From Parabacteroides hominis (lineage in GTDB: Bacteria > Bacteroidota > Bacteroidia > Bacteroidales > Tannerellaceae): a DNA stretch of 58,512 bases. Both the position numbers and the translations under genes were made by a program. Positions 24,614 to 33,522 of this stretch are shown here, piece by piece (the stretch's first letter is position 1; each line of letters begins with the position of its first letter). The stretch covers positions 1-58,512 of the forward strand of contig NZ_JACOOJ010000036.1 in NCBI RefSeq assembly GCF_014287585.1, in the 5' to 3' direction. The notes under the pieces were generated by a model. It did not search any database, had not been told where the DNA came from, and was given only the letters and a program-made list of their open reading frames with translations.

Positions 24614-25603
24614 ATGAAAATACCTGATAAACATACTATAGATAAAGTTCTTAGAGATACTGCTTCTAAAGAAGAAGCAAAAGATGTTATTCGTTGGTTT
24701 GCCACATCAGAAGGGCGTACCTATTTGGAGAATCTGATCACGGAAGATGAAAAAAATATTTTACCCGGGACGGAAGAACATTATATAGATGTGCAAATAC
24801 CGTCTGAAGATATGTATGATCGGATTATGTCAATGGTACGTTGGCAGCGTCGTAGACGCACTTTGTTCCGTGTGGCCGCTATTTTGATCCCTCTTATATT
24901 ACTTGTCGGGCAATTTTGGTATCTTGATAGGAATATTGATTTATTGGGTAATTCTGATTTGGAAGAAGTGTATGTACCTAAAGGAGAACGTACGTTGATT
25001 GTTTTTCAAGATGGTACGAAAGCGTATATAAATTCGGAAAGCCGGATTAAGTATCCCCGAAAGTTTGGGTTATCGGAAAGAAAAGTTTATTTGGAAGGCG
25101 AAGCCTTTTTTGAAGTTTCTCCAAATAGGAAACGTTCGTTTATTGTGAGTTTGGGTGATTTAGATGTCAAAGTATTGGGAACAACATTCGATGTAAGGGC
25201 TTATCCGGAAGATTCGGAAATATATGTGATGTTGGAAACCGGTCGTGTATCGATCTCTTCTTTTTCCCGGCAGATTGCTCATTTGAAGCCGGGAGATCAA
25301 GCTATTTATAATCGAAAGACAAATACTTGTAAAATAAATAGACCTGAAAATTTAACCAATAATTCAGTCTGGAGAAAAAATCAGATTGTTTTTGAAAATA
25401 CTCCGTTGAAAGAGGTGATTGAAATATTATCACGCTGGTATGATGTGGAATTTGTCATTGACGATCCGTCTACTTACCACTATAGTTATACATTGACATC
25501 TTCAAAAAAGCAGATTCATCAGATATTGGAAGAGTTGGAAAAAATATCTCCGGTTCGTTTTACGGATCAGGATGGAAAAATACGTGTCTCGATGAAAAAA
25601 TAA
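24614..25603 (+). CDS. FecR-type anti-sigma factor
   Basis: This 329-residue anti-sigma has a cytoplasmic N-terminal domain of about 85 residues and one membrane helix (FRVAAILIPLILLVGQFWYL). The periplasmic FecR domain contains VPKGERTLIVFQDGTKAYINS and LEGEAFFEVS. The C-terminal DUF4974-like part (TPLKEVIEILSRWYDVEF) is STN-like and is thought to dock with the STN domain of the cognate SusC. It follows the sigma gene by 54 bp. It should hold the sigma factor inactive until substrate binding by SusC/SusD is signalled through the periplasm. Confidence 0.94.
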   Translation: MKIPDKHTIDKVLRDTASKEEAKDVIRWFATSEGRTYLENLITEDEKNILPGTEEHYIDVQIPSEDMYDRIMSMVRWQRRRRTLFRVAAILIPLILLVGQFWYLDRNIDLLGNSDLEEVYVPKGERTLIVFQDGTKAYINSESRIKYPRKFGLSERKVYLEGEAFFEVSPNRKRSFIVSLGDLDVKVLGTTFDVRAYPEDSEIYVMLETGRVSISSFSRQIAHLKPGDQAIYNRKTNTCKINRPENLTNNSVWRKNQIVFENTPLKEVIEILSRWYDVEFVIDDPSTYHYSYTLTSSKKQIHQILEELEKISPVRFTDQDGKIRVSMKK

Positions 25604-25747
25604 AAAAAGTTGTGATAGGACTCATCCTTTTTTTCTCCATATGTGTCTACTATATATAATGGAGATTGGAAACGATATATTCTTCCTTTTTTGAAGAATG
25701 ATATCATTGTTGAACTTAAATAAAATGCTTATGGTAAATATGACTTA

Positions 25748-25824
25748 AAAAATAACCGGAAATGCCCCACATCTCCGGTTATCGAATCGTACTGAAATTC
25801 AAATAAATTTCTAATACTTAAAAA
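25748..25824 (-). ncRNA. Candidate antisense small RNA in the susC leader
   Basis: A perfect 9-bp hairpin (ATAACCGGA at 25752-25760, TCCGGTTAT at 25774-25782) has its T run only on the minus strand, so it looks like a minus-strand terminator. On the same strand a TATATTTG box lies at 25838-25831, overlapping the susC start codon. Together they predict an RNA of about 75 bases antisense to the susC leader. Antisense RNAs in this position repress PULs in Bacteroides fragilis (DonS type). The -33 element is weak. Confidence 0.45.
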
Positions 25825-25837
25825 CAGTTTCAAATAT

Positions 25838-28800
25838 ATGCAAAAAAAATATCAGTGCCTAAAAAAGCGAGGCCTTTTAATATTAATTGAGAAAATCCCA
25901 AATGCCATGAAACTTTCATTTCTTTTCATGCTTATTTCTTTTATGAGCTTTACAGCAAAAGCTACAGCTCAAAAGGTTTCGGTCACATTTAATAATGTGA
26001 AAATGGAAAAGATTCTGTCGGTAATAACAAAACAGACGGGGCTTAATGTCGCTTATAGTAAGCAGGTCGTAAATTTGGACCATCGGGTGAGTATCCATGT
26101 GGAAGATGCAGAAGTAAACCATGTTTTGGATCTTCTGGTTGCAGAAACAAATATGGGTTATGAAGTGAAAAATGGGAAAATCTATTTGTTTGATAAGAAA
26201 AATGAGCGTGCAATTCAACAGCAGGAAAAAAGGAAAATTACTGGTGTTGTAAAAGACAAGCAAGGAGAAATTATTATCGGAGCAAATGTTGTTGTTAAAG
26301 GTACGACGATTGGAAATATAACGGATATGAATGGAAAATTCAGTCTGGAAGTACCGGAAAATGCAACATTACAAATTTCATATATAGGATATAAACCCAC
26401 AGAACTACCAGTCGGAAAACAAACCTTCCTGAATATACTTTTGACAGAAGATACCGAAATGCTGGAAGAAGTAGTAGTTGTCGGGTATGGTACAACGAAA
26501 AGGCGTGATGTTGTCGGTTCAATTTCTAAGATAAGCAGTGAGGATATCGTGAAAATTCCATCTACAAATTTAGCTGAAAGTTTACAAGGAATGTCCAGTG
26601 GTATGATGGTAACTAATAATAGTGGTCATCCAGGTTCAGCTCCACAAATAAAGATTCGTGGTTTGAATTCGATCAATTTAAGTACAGATCCGCTATGGAT
26701 TATAGATGGTATGCCTATCCATACGGGATCCAGTGAACACACCCAGAATGGAGTGAAAGGTGTTTCTCCGATTTCGATGATTAATCCTAATGATATTGAA
26801 TCAATAGAAGTTTTAAAAGATGCTGCGGCAACCGCTATTTATGGTAGTAGAGCTGCCGGAGGTGTGATATTGGTGACAACGAAGTCTAATAAAGGAAAAC
26901 TGACAGGTGTCAAATTGAGCTATGATGGTGGTGTGTCCAGAATACCGTTCTCCCAGAATGATATTTTTGTTGATTCTCCAACCTGGTGGCAAATGATGGA
27001 TGAAGCACAAGCTAATGCTGGTAATGTGCCGACCGATCCAACTCAGATTATGGCAACTCAATTTTGGGGTGAACGTCCTGATATGACACGTGAAGAAGCA
27101 ATCGCAACTAATACCGATCATTTGAAGGCATTGACTCAAGATGCTTATTTTCATCAATTTGGTTTGACTGCCAATAAAGGATTTGAGACTGGAGGTGTTA
27201 TGTTTTCTGCTAATTACCGCGATGAAAAAGGCTTGATTAAAAATAATGATTTTAAGCGTTTTACAGGTCGGTTTAGTTTTAATTTTAAACCTCTTAACTC
27301 GGTCGAAATGGGGGTTAATGCTAATTTTATTTATCTGAAAACCAATGGTGTGAAATCTTCTCAGGGAAAAGGTAATGGAGGATGGGCCAACTGGCGCTAT
27401 ACTTTACCTTGGTATAAAGTTTATGATGAAAATTCGCAAACCGGATATTGGGCTGTAAATAGTGGATATAATATGGCTGCTTTTTCCGATCGAGATTTAA
27501 CCCGTAATGATGTCGATCAGTATAGAACATTGGGAAATGCTTATTTACAATGGAATACACCTCTGAAGGGATTAATGGTAAAAGGGGAAGCAGGCGTTGA
27601 TTTAATTGTAAATAATAGTACCTTTTGGCAATCATCATTATTAGCTCCTACCGCACCATTTGTTTCAAGGGCTTTTGAACAGTCGGTCACAAAGTCTAAC
27701 ATAAACTATGATGCGTATGCTAATTATAACAGGACGTTTAATGAAATACATTTTTTGGATGTAACGGTAGGAGCCGAGGCCTCACGTAATTGGTCATATA
27801 CTCGTTATGCTGAAGGACAGGATTTACAAACAGTATATCCGGAACTCATTAATCCGCTGACGATGAACTCAATGGGTGGACACCGGGGAGGAGATGCTTA
27901 CCTTATGGGACTTTTTGCTCGCGCAAATTATAAATTATTGGATCGATACTTATTGAATGCAAGTGTTCGTAGAGATGGTCATTCCGCATTTAGTAAGGAT
28001 AATCGTTGGGCTAACTTCTATGCTTTTGGAGCAGGTTGGATTATGACGGAAGAAGGTTTTATGAAAGATTTGGAATGGTTGAATATGTTAAAATTGAGAG
28101 GCAGTTATGGTATAACAGGAAATACAGCTGTTTCTAATTCAATGACTTATTTATCTTGGGGGCTGGATACTAATAAAGTGTTTGGTGTAGACTATTTGCA
28201 TGGTGCTACAACTGTTGGTCCAATGGGTAGTAAAGACCTAAAATGGGAAACAACCGCAAATCTTGATTTAGGTTTTGACTTTGGAATATTAAATAATAGA
28301 ATCAACGGTTCTTTTGCATATTATACTCAGAAAGTTTCAGATTTGATTTTGTTAGGAAATGTTCAACCTTCTGTCGGATTTGATAAGAATCAAATATACG
28401 AGAATGTTGGAGACTTAAAGAATTGGGGATTTGAATTTAATGTTTCGTCTGTAAATATTGAAAATAGGAATTTTACTTGGAAAACTGATTTTAATATCAG
28501 TACAAACAAGAATAAAATTCTCACATTGAATGCTGCAGAACAGGGAAAAGGTAAAGAAGAATCAACCAGTATTCGTAAAGAAGGAGAAGCCCTTAATACT
28601 TATTATCTGGCAAATAATGTAGGAGTGGATTCCGAGAAAGGTATCTACATGATAGAGCAGAGGGATAAAGATGCTTGGGATAATACTTATGAAACGACTT
28701 CTACCGGAAAGATCATTCCTATGACAAACAATAACGTTTCTAATAATAAGATGATTCAACATGGGAAAACTCCTCTTCCTAAGTTCTATGGAGGCTTGAG

Positions 28801-29287
28801 TAATACATTTTATTATAGAAATTTTGATTTGAATGTTATGTTTAGCTTTGCTGGAGGACATTGGTTAATGAATTCATTGTATACAGTAGGTACTCAATTA
28901 ACAAGTGAGAGTAATACTGTAAAAGATATGGTAGGTAATATATGGGAAAAAGCAGGTGATAATGCCAAATATCCGCAATTGGTATCTGGAAATAATTACC
29001 ATTATGATAATGATGGCAATTATAGTGAAAAGACAGTTGCTTATGGTAGTGTTGGCCAAACAACTCGTTTCCTCCAAAGAGGAGATTATATCCGTTTGAG
29101 GAATTTGCAATTGGGATATACGTTGCCTAAATCGGCATTGAATGCTATACGATTGAGCAATGTAAGGTTTTATGTCGGTGTGACAAACCTGTTTACAATA
29201 ACAGGTTATGATGGATTGGATCCGGAAACCCAGCAGGATTTGCCAATTCCGCGTACAGTGAACTTTGGACTTTCGTTGAACCTATAA
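25838..29287 (+). CDS. SusC/RagA-type TonB-dependent transporter with STN domain
   Basis: This is a 1149-residue outer-membrane transporter. In order it has a signal peptide (after an N-terminal extension, cleavage near KATA-QK), an STN domain (about residues 48-120), a carboxypeptidase-regulatory-like domain (ITGVVKDKQG...), a plug domain (VVVVGYGTTKRRDVVGS) and the C-terminal beta-barrel ending in NFGLSLNL. The STN domain marks it as a transducer working with the FecR anti-sigma and ECF sigma upstream. With SusD it forms the pedal-bin complex that imports oligosaccharides. It is the most AT-rich gene in the locus by eye. Substrate is set by the locus enzymes and is not known. Confidence 0.95.
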   Translation: MQKKYQCLKKRGLLILIEKIPNAMKLSFLFMLISFMSFTAKATAQKVSVTFNNVKMEKILSVITKQTGLNVAYSKQVVNLDHRVSIHVEDAEVNHVLDLLVAETNMGYEVKNGKIYLFDKKNERAIQQQEKRKITGVVKDKQGEIIIGANVVVKGTTIGNITDMNGKFSLEVPENATLQISYIGYKPTELPVGKQTFLNILLTEDTEMLEEVVVVGYGTTKRRDVVGSISKISSEDIVKIPSTNLAESLQGMSSGMMVTNNSGHPGSAPQIKIRGLNSINLSTDPLWIIDGMPIHTGSSEHTQNGVKGVSPISMINPNDIESIEVLKDAAATAIYGSRAAGGVILVTTKSNKGKLTGVKLSYDGGVSRIPFSQNDIFVDSPTWWQMMDEAQANAGNVPTDPTQIMATQFWGERPDMTREEAIATNTDHLKALTQDAYFHQFGLTANKGFETGGVMFSANYRDEKGLIKNNDFKRFTGRFSFNFKPLNSVEMGVNANFIYLKTNGVKSSQGKGNGGWANWRYTLPWYKVYDENSQTGYWAVNSGYNMAAFSDRDLTRNDVDQYRTLGNAYLQWNTPLKGLMVKGEAGVDLIVNNSTFWQSSLLAPTAPFVSRAFEQSVTKSNINYDAYANYNRTFNEIHFLDVTVGAEASRNWSYTRYAEGQDLQTVYPELINPLTMNSMGGHRGGDAYLMGLFARANYKLLDRYLLNASVRRDGHSAFSKDNRWANFYAFGAGWIMTEEGFMKDLEWLNMLKLRGSYGITGNTAVSNSMTYLSWGLDTNKVFGVDYLHGATTVGPMGSKDLKWETTANLDLGFDFGILNNRINGSFAYYTQKVSDLILLGNVQPSVGFDKNQIYENVGDLKNWGFEFNVSSVNIENRNFTWKTDFNISTNKNKILTLNAAEQGKGKEESTSIRKEGEALNTYYLANNVGVDSEKGIYMIEQRDKDAWDNTYETTSTGKIIPMTNNNVSNNKMIQHGKTPLPKFYGGLSNTFYYRNFDLNVMFSFAGGHWLMNSLYTVGTQLTSESNTVKDMVGNIWEKAGDNAKYPQLVSGNNYHYDNDGNYSEKTVAYGSVGQTTRFLQRGDYIRLRNLQLGYTLPKSALNAIRLSNVRFYVGVTNLFTITGYDGLDPETQQDLPIPRTVNFGLSLNL

Positions 29288-29299
29288 TTTAATTGAAAT

Positions 29300-30967
29300 A
29301 TGAAAAGTAAGTATTTGACTATATTAGTTTGTGTTGGATTATTTAACTTTTGTTCGTGCGACGATTTTTTTGAGTTAAAAAGACCTCAGGAAACACAATG
29401 GACAACAACTGCAACTTATGAACAGGGACTCTCTTCAGCTTATGTGAGTTTACAATGGACAGATGCCGGAAGAGGATTCCCTCAGTATATTGATTTTTTA
29501 ACATCCGGGACAGCCTCTTTAATGGATGGTAATACTCCTGGGCTGGATGGAGAAAAGTATTTTTATAGAAGTTTTGATGAAAAATTAGGGCGAATGACTA
29601 CAATTTGGAGAACCTATTATAACGTGATAACCAAATGTAATTTAGCTCTTGATGTTGATCGAGATGGTAATAGCAATCCTTTTAATTTGGATACGAGAAG
29701 TGATGACTTTATTCATAATTATACGAGACAAGTTGCTGAATATCATTTTTGTCGTGCGTTTTCTTACTTTAGTCTAATTCGTATTTTTGCGGCTCCTTAT
29801 AATCATAGTGGTGAAAATAATCAGAAGGTTATCCCTCTGAAAGAGAGTGCGGCTTATTCAAAAGAAGATGTTTATAATGAAGAGCTGGGTACGGTTGAAG
29901 AAGTTTATGATTTGATCATTCGTGATTTAAAGTATGCTAAAGAAAATTTGCCGGATCAATTTACATTAACTTCTTGGAACAATGTTTCTGGATATGAATG
30001 TGGGCGTGCTAACAAGTGGGTTGCTACATCTTTATTGGGAAAGGTCTATTTCCTTATGGGAAAGTATGCCGAAGCAAAAGCTGAATTTGATGCTGTTATT
30101 AATTATGCGGAGTCGACTGGAACCTATAAATTAGAAGCTCCAAAAGATCCGTTTAATAAAGAAAAAGCACAAGATGTCCCGAAAGAATCTATTTGGGAAT
30201 TTAATAGTGGCTTTTTGGATGGAAAGTTTGAAAACCATAATAATTATATGTATTGTGGAATGGTTATGGGATTACGTTTTCGAGATTCGAACGGAGATGA
30301 ATTAGAAAGTCTTCCGGGGAATAATGAAGGTACGGTTATTAGTTCGTGGAACGGTTTTGGCATTGCTTATACTTCATTGAAAGAGATGGGATGGATGAAA
30401 GATCCTATGAATGGAGATTATACGGTTACCCCGGAAGCAGAAGCTGATTTACGGTATCAACAGGTATATCATTTAATGTTACCTTATAAAGAGGGCATTA
30501 AAAAAGGAGATCCTGAGTATATAACGACTGAATCTTTGGCTGGTCATTCGATGGTTAAGACACCTCACGTGTATATTGATAAATTTTTCCGTGGTGCAAA
30601 GCCTTATGGAAAATTCTCTAAATTCCCATTTATCAGATTAGCTGATATTTATTTACAGCGTGCTTGGTTAAGATGGAACAGTAATGATTTACAGGGGGCA
30701 GCTAATGATTTGAATATTGTTTGGAATCGGGCTAATCCTCAAAATCCGGATATTTATACTGCTTCAAATGTTAATCATGATGCGATTTACCATGAATATT
30801 TGCGAGAGATGACCGGAGAAGGCTGGACTGTTGACTTTATGATGGGAACTCAAATGACAATCCCTGCAGGTGACAGTAAATTGAATTCATCGGTTGCTCC
30901 TCCTTATTCTTCTTGGTATTGGTCTATACCGGATGACGAGGTGAATTTAAATGATAAATATCAATAA
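29300..30967 (+). CDS. SusD/RagB-type glycan-binding surface lipoprotein
   Basis: This 555-residue lipoprotein has a lipobox FCSC with the lipidated cysteine at residue 20, followed by acidic residues typical of surface export in Bacteroidetes. The body has the SusD pattern: an N-terminal helix pair with TPR-like segments (QVAEYHFCRAFSYFSLIRIF) and a C-terminal domain with FIRLADIYLQRAWLRWN. It starts 12 bp after susC and should form the lid of that transporter. A terminator-like hairpin lies about 140 bp downstream. Confidence 0.94.
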   Translation: MKSKYLTILVCVGLFNFCSCDDFFELKRPQETQWTTTATYEQGLSSAYVSLQWTDAGRGFPQYIDFLTSGTASLMDGNTPGLDGEKYFYRSFDEKLGRMTTIWRTYYNVITKCNLALDVDRDGNSNPFNLDTRSDDFIHNYTRQVAEYHFCRAFSYFSLIRIFAAPYNHSGENNQKVIPLKESAAYSKEDVYNEELGTVEEVYDLIIRDLKYAKENLPDQFTLTSWNNVSGYECGRANKWVATSLLGKVYFLMGKYAEAKAEFDAVINYAESTGTYKLEAPKDPFNKEKAQDVPKESIWEFNSGFLDGKFENHNNYMYCGMVMGLRFRDSNGDELESLPGNNEGTVISSWNGFGIAYTSLKEMGWMKDPMNGDYTVTPEAEADLRYQQVYHLMLPYKEGIKKGDPEYITTESLAGHSMVKTPHVYIDKFFRGAKPYGKFSKFPFIRLADIYLQRAWLRWNSNDLQGAANDLNIVWNRANPQNPDIYTASNVNHDAIYHEYLREMTGEGWTVDFMMGTQMTIPAGDSKLNSSVAPPYSSWYWSIPDDEVNLNDKYQ

Positions 30968-31105
30968 ATTTAAATCAGAAGAAAATTATATATGTCCAGT
31001 CGATATTTTCAATAGAATTATATTTAATGATAACTAATACTGGATATATAGTGATAAAAATAGTGTGACCAATATATAAGTACTTGTTTGTGTTTTTATT
31101 TCTAA

Positions 31106-31139
31106 TAAGTTAGTGGTATAAATGCCACTAACTTATTTT
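31106..31139 (+). terminator. Terminator or attenuator after susD
   Basis: TAAGTTAGTGG (31106-31116) pairs perfectly with CCACTAACTTA (31125-31135), followed by TTTT. It would lower expression of the enzymes relative to susCD. Confidence 0.75.
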
Positions 31140-31194
31140 CTACAATCAAGTGCTACGGGATTGTTGTGTTCAATAATTAAAGACCTCATGTCAT

Positions 31195-33492
31195 ATGATG
31201 AAGAAACTTTTTCTTTTGTTTTTCCCTTTTTTCCTGATTTCGTGCCAAGGATATGTACAAACAGAGAGATCCCCTGCTGAATATGTAAATCCTTTTGTTG
31301 ATACCCATAAAAGCCGTTGGTTTTTCTTTTCATCAGCAAGCAGACCCTTTGGAATGGTAAATTTAAGTCCTGATACAAATGTGGAAGGGTCATGGAAATC
31401 TGGATATATGTATGATAGTACATATGTCCGTTGTTTCAGCCATGTACATGCTTGGCAACTGTCGGGTATCCCTGTAATGCCGACTGTTGGAGATTTTAAA
31501 GGGCATTTGGGTATGGAGGCTTATAAATCTTCTTTTAGCCATAGAGGGGAAGTTGCAGTTCCCGGATATCATAAATTATATTTAAAAGATTATGATGTGT
31601 GGGCGGAATTAACTTCAACATGCCGGGTAGGCATGCATCGATATACTTTTCCTGAAAGTGATCAGTCTTATATTTTATTCGACACAGGTGCATTTCTTGC
31701 CCATGCGGATATGGATTCTTCTTTTGTTAGAAAAATAAATGATTGTGAGATAGAAGGAATGTCGCTGATGGCTCCTACTGGTAGAAGACCCAAAGCAACT
31801 CCGATTTATTTTGTCGCTCGTTTTAATAAAAGAATGAGCGCTTTTGGAGGATGGAGAGATAGTACGGTATTGAATGAATTGACAGATATTTCCGGAAAAA
31901 ATATAGGAGTTTTTGCCCGGTTTGAAACACGTGAAAGGGAAAAAATCATACTGAAAGTGGCTATTTCCTATAATAGTCCGGAACAGGCACGGAAGAATAT
32001 GGATGCCGAGTTAAGTGATTGGGATTTTGATCGTGTGAAAAAAGAATCGTTTGACGAGTGGGACCGGGAATTAGGTAAGATTCGTGTGGAAGGAGGTTCT
32101 GAAAAGCAAAAGATAAAATTCTATACGGATTTGTGGCATGCTTTGTTAGGACGTCGGATTGTGAATGATATAGATGGAAAATATTTAGATATGACTGGTG
32201 ATACTCCTGTGACCCGTCAATCCCCTTTGGACAAAAAAGGAAATCCTTGGCCTCATTATAATTTTGATGCATTGTGGGGAAGTCATTGGTCTCTTAATAT
32301 TCTTTGGTCGATGGTTTATCCGGAGGTGATGGACGGTTTTTGTAATACGATGGTGAGTATGTATGAAAATGGGGGATTGATCCCACGCGGACCCTCCGGA
32401 GGAAATTATACTTATGTGATGATCGGAGATCCTGCAACCTCTTTTTTTGCAACAGCTTATAACAAAGGAATCCGCAATTATGATGTGGCAAAAGCATATG
32501 AGGGACTTCGGAAAAATGCCTTTGTCGGTGGTATTCGTGATCATGCCGGTTACGAGCATGAGAGTCCTGCTTTTGGAGGAGGAATGGATTATTATGTTCA
32601 ACAAGGATGGATTCCAGAACGCATTAAAGCGAAAGGCGGACACAAAGATGGCTGTGCGATGACGCTGGAATACGCTTATCAGGATTGGTGTCTGGCACAA
32701 CTTGCGGCTAATTTGGAAAAGTGGTCCGACTATGAACTATTTATGAAGCGATCCCAGAATTATAGAAATGTCTGGAATCCGGAAAATAAATATATGCAAC
32801 CACGGGAAATGGATGGAAGTTGGTGTAAAGAGTTTAAACCAGTCGGTTCTGAGTTTGGATTTACAGAAGCTAATGGGGCTGTTTATACACATTTTGTTCC
32901 TCATGACATGCAAGGATTGATAGAGTTATTTGGAGGAACAGATATCTACGTGGAACGATTGAACCGACAATTTGTGGAAGGAGAGAAAAACGGTTTTAAG
33001 CATGATCGGTATTATACGACATGGACTGCTTATACTAATCAGCCAGGGACAGGAATGGCACATTTGTTTAATCATGCAGGTTATCCGTGGTTGACTCAAA
33101 AATGGGTGCGTAAAGTAAAAGACGCCTATGGTGACATCACTCCCTACGGAGGATATGAAGATGATGAAGATCAAGGACAAATGGGGGCTTTGGGGGTCTT
33201 AATGGCAATCGGTTTATTTGAAATTGATGGTGGTACGTCACGATATCCTGTATATGAGATTTCTACTCCGATTTTCTCTAAAGTACGGATTAAACTTAAT
33301 CCCGACTATTATGATGGAGAAGAATTTACTTTGATCGCAAATAATAATACCCCCCGGAATGTGTATATCCAATCTGCTCGTTTGAACAGAAAAGTACATG
33401 ATAAGTATTGGTTTTCTCATCAGGATTTTGCGAATGGAGGAACTTTGGTTCTGGAACTTGATTCTGTTCCTAATAAAACTTGGGGATTGTAG
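31195..33492 (+). CDS. Divergent GH92-family glycosidase (lipoprotein)
   Basis: This 765-residue protein has a lipobox LISC (Cys17). It fits GH92, calcium-dependent exo-alpha-mannosidases, through VNPFVDT near the N-terminus, RPFGMVNLSPDT, LEYAYQDWCLAQLA, FVPHDMQGLIELFGG and DEDQGQMGAL. The predicted acid Glu558 (in TEANGAVYTHF) and the aspartates near 657-659 are kept. The usual GNEPS motif is replaced by TNQPGTG (Gln616), and the early glycine-rich GGHGHTFPG-like stretch is replaced by an aromatic one. Substrate specificity at the -1 subsite may therefore differ from mannose. The protein belongs to a subgroup of GH92 that I cannot assign a substrate. The start codon may be 31195 or 31198. 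Confidence 0.85.
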   Translation: MMKKLFLLFFPFFLISCQGYVQTERSPAEYVNPFVDTHKSRWFFFSSASRPFGMVNLSPDTNVEGSWKSGYMYDSTYVRCFSHVHAWQLSGIPVMPTVGDFKGHLGMEAYKSSFSHRGEVAVPGYHKLYLKDYDVWAELTSTCRVGMHRYTFPESDQSYILFDTGAFLAHADMDSSFVRKINDCEIEGMSLMAPTGRRPKATPIYFVARFNKRMSAFGGWRDSTVLNELTDISGKNIGVFARFETREREKIILKVAISYNSPEQARKNMDAELSDWDFDRVKKESFDEWDRELGKIRVEGGSEKQKIKFYTDLWHALLGRRIVNDIDGKYLDMTGDTPVTRQSPLDKKGNPWPHYNFDALWGSHWSLNILWSMVYPEVMDGFCNTMVSMYENGGLIPRGPSGGNYTYVMIGDPATSFFATAYNKGIRNYDVAKAYEGLRKNAFVGGIRDHAGYEHESPAFGGGMDYYVQQGWIPERIKAKGGHKDGCAMTLEYAYQDWCLAQLAANLEKWSDYELFMKRSQNYRNVWNPENKYMQPREMDGSWCKEFKPVGSEFGFTEANGAVYTHFVPHDMQGLIELFGGTDIYVERLNRQFVEGEKNGFKHDRYYTTWTAYTNQPGTGMAHLFNHAGYPWLTQKWVRKVKDAYGDITPYGGYEDDEDQGQMGALGVLMAIGLFEIDGGTSRYPVYEISTPIFSKVRIKLNPDYYDGEEFTLIANNNTPRNVYIQSARLNRKVHDKYWFSHQDFANGGTLVLELDSVPNKTWGL

Positions 33493-33522
33493 TTTATGTG
33501 TAATATTTGAATTGTTAGTAAT

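Noticed and set aside
32690..32706. Sigma-54-like TGGCAC...TTGC inside the GH92 gene
   Set aside because: The spacing is 3 instead of 5 bases and it lies within a coding sequence.
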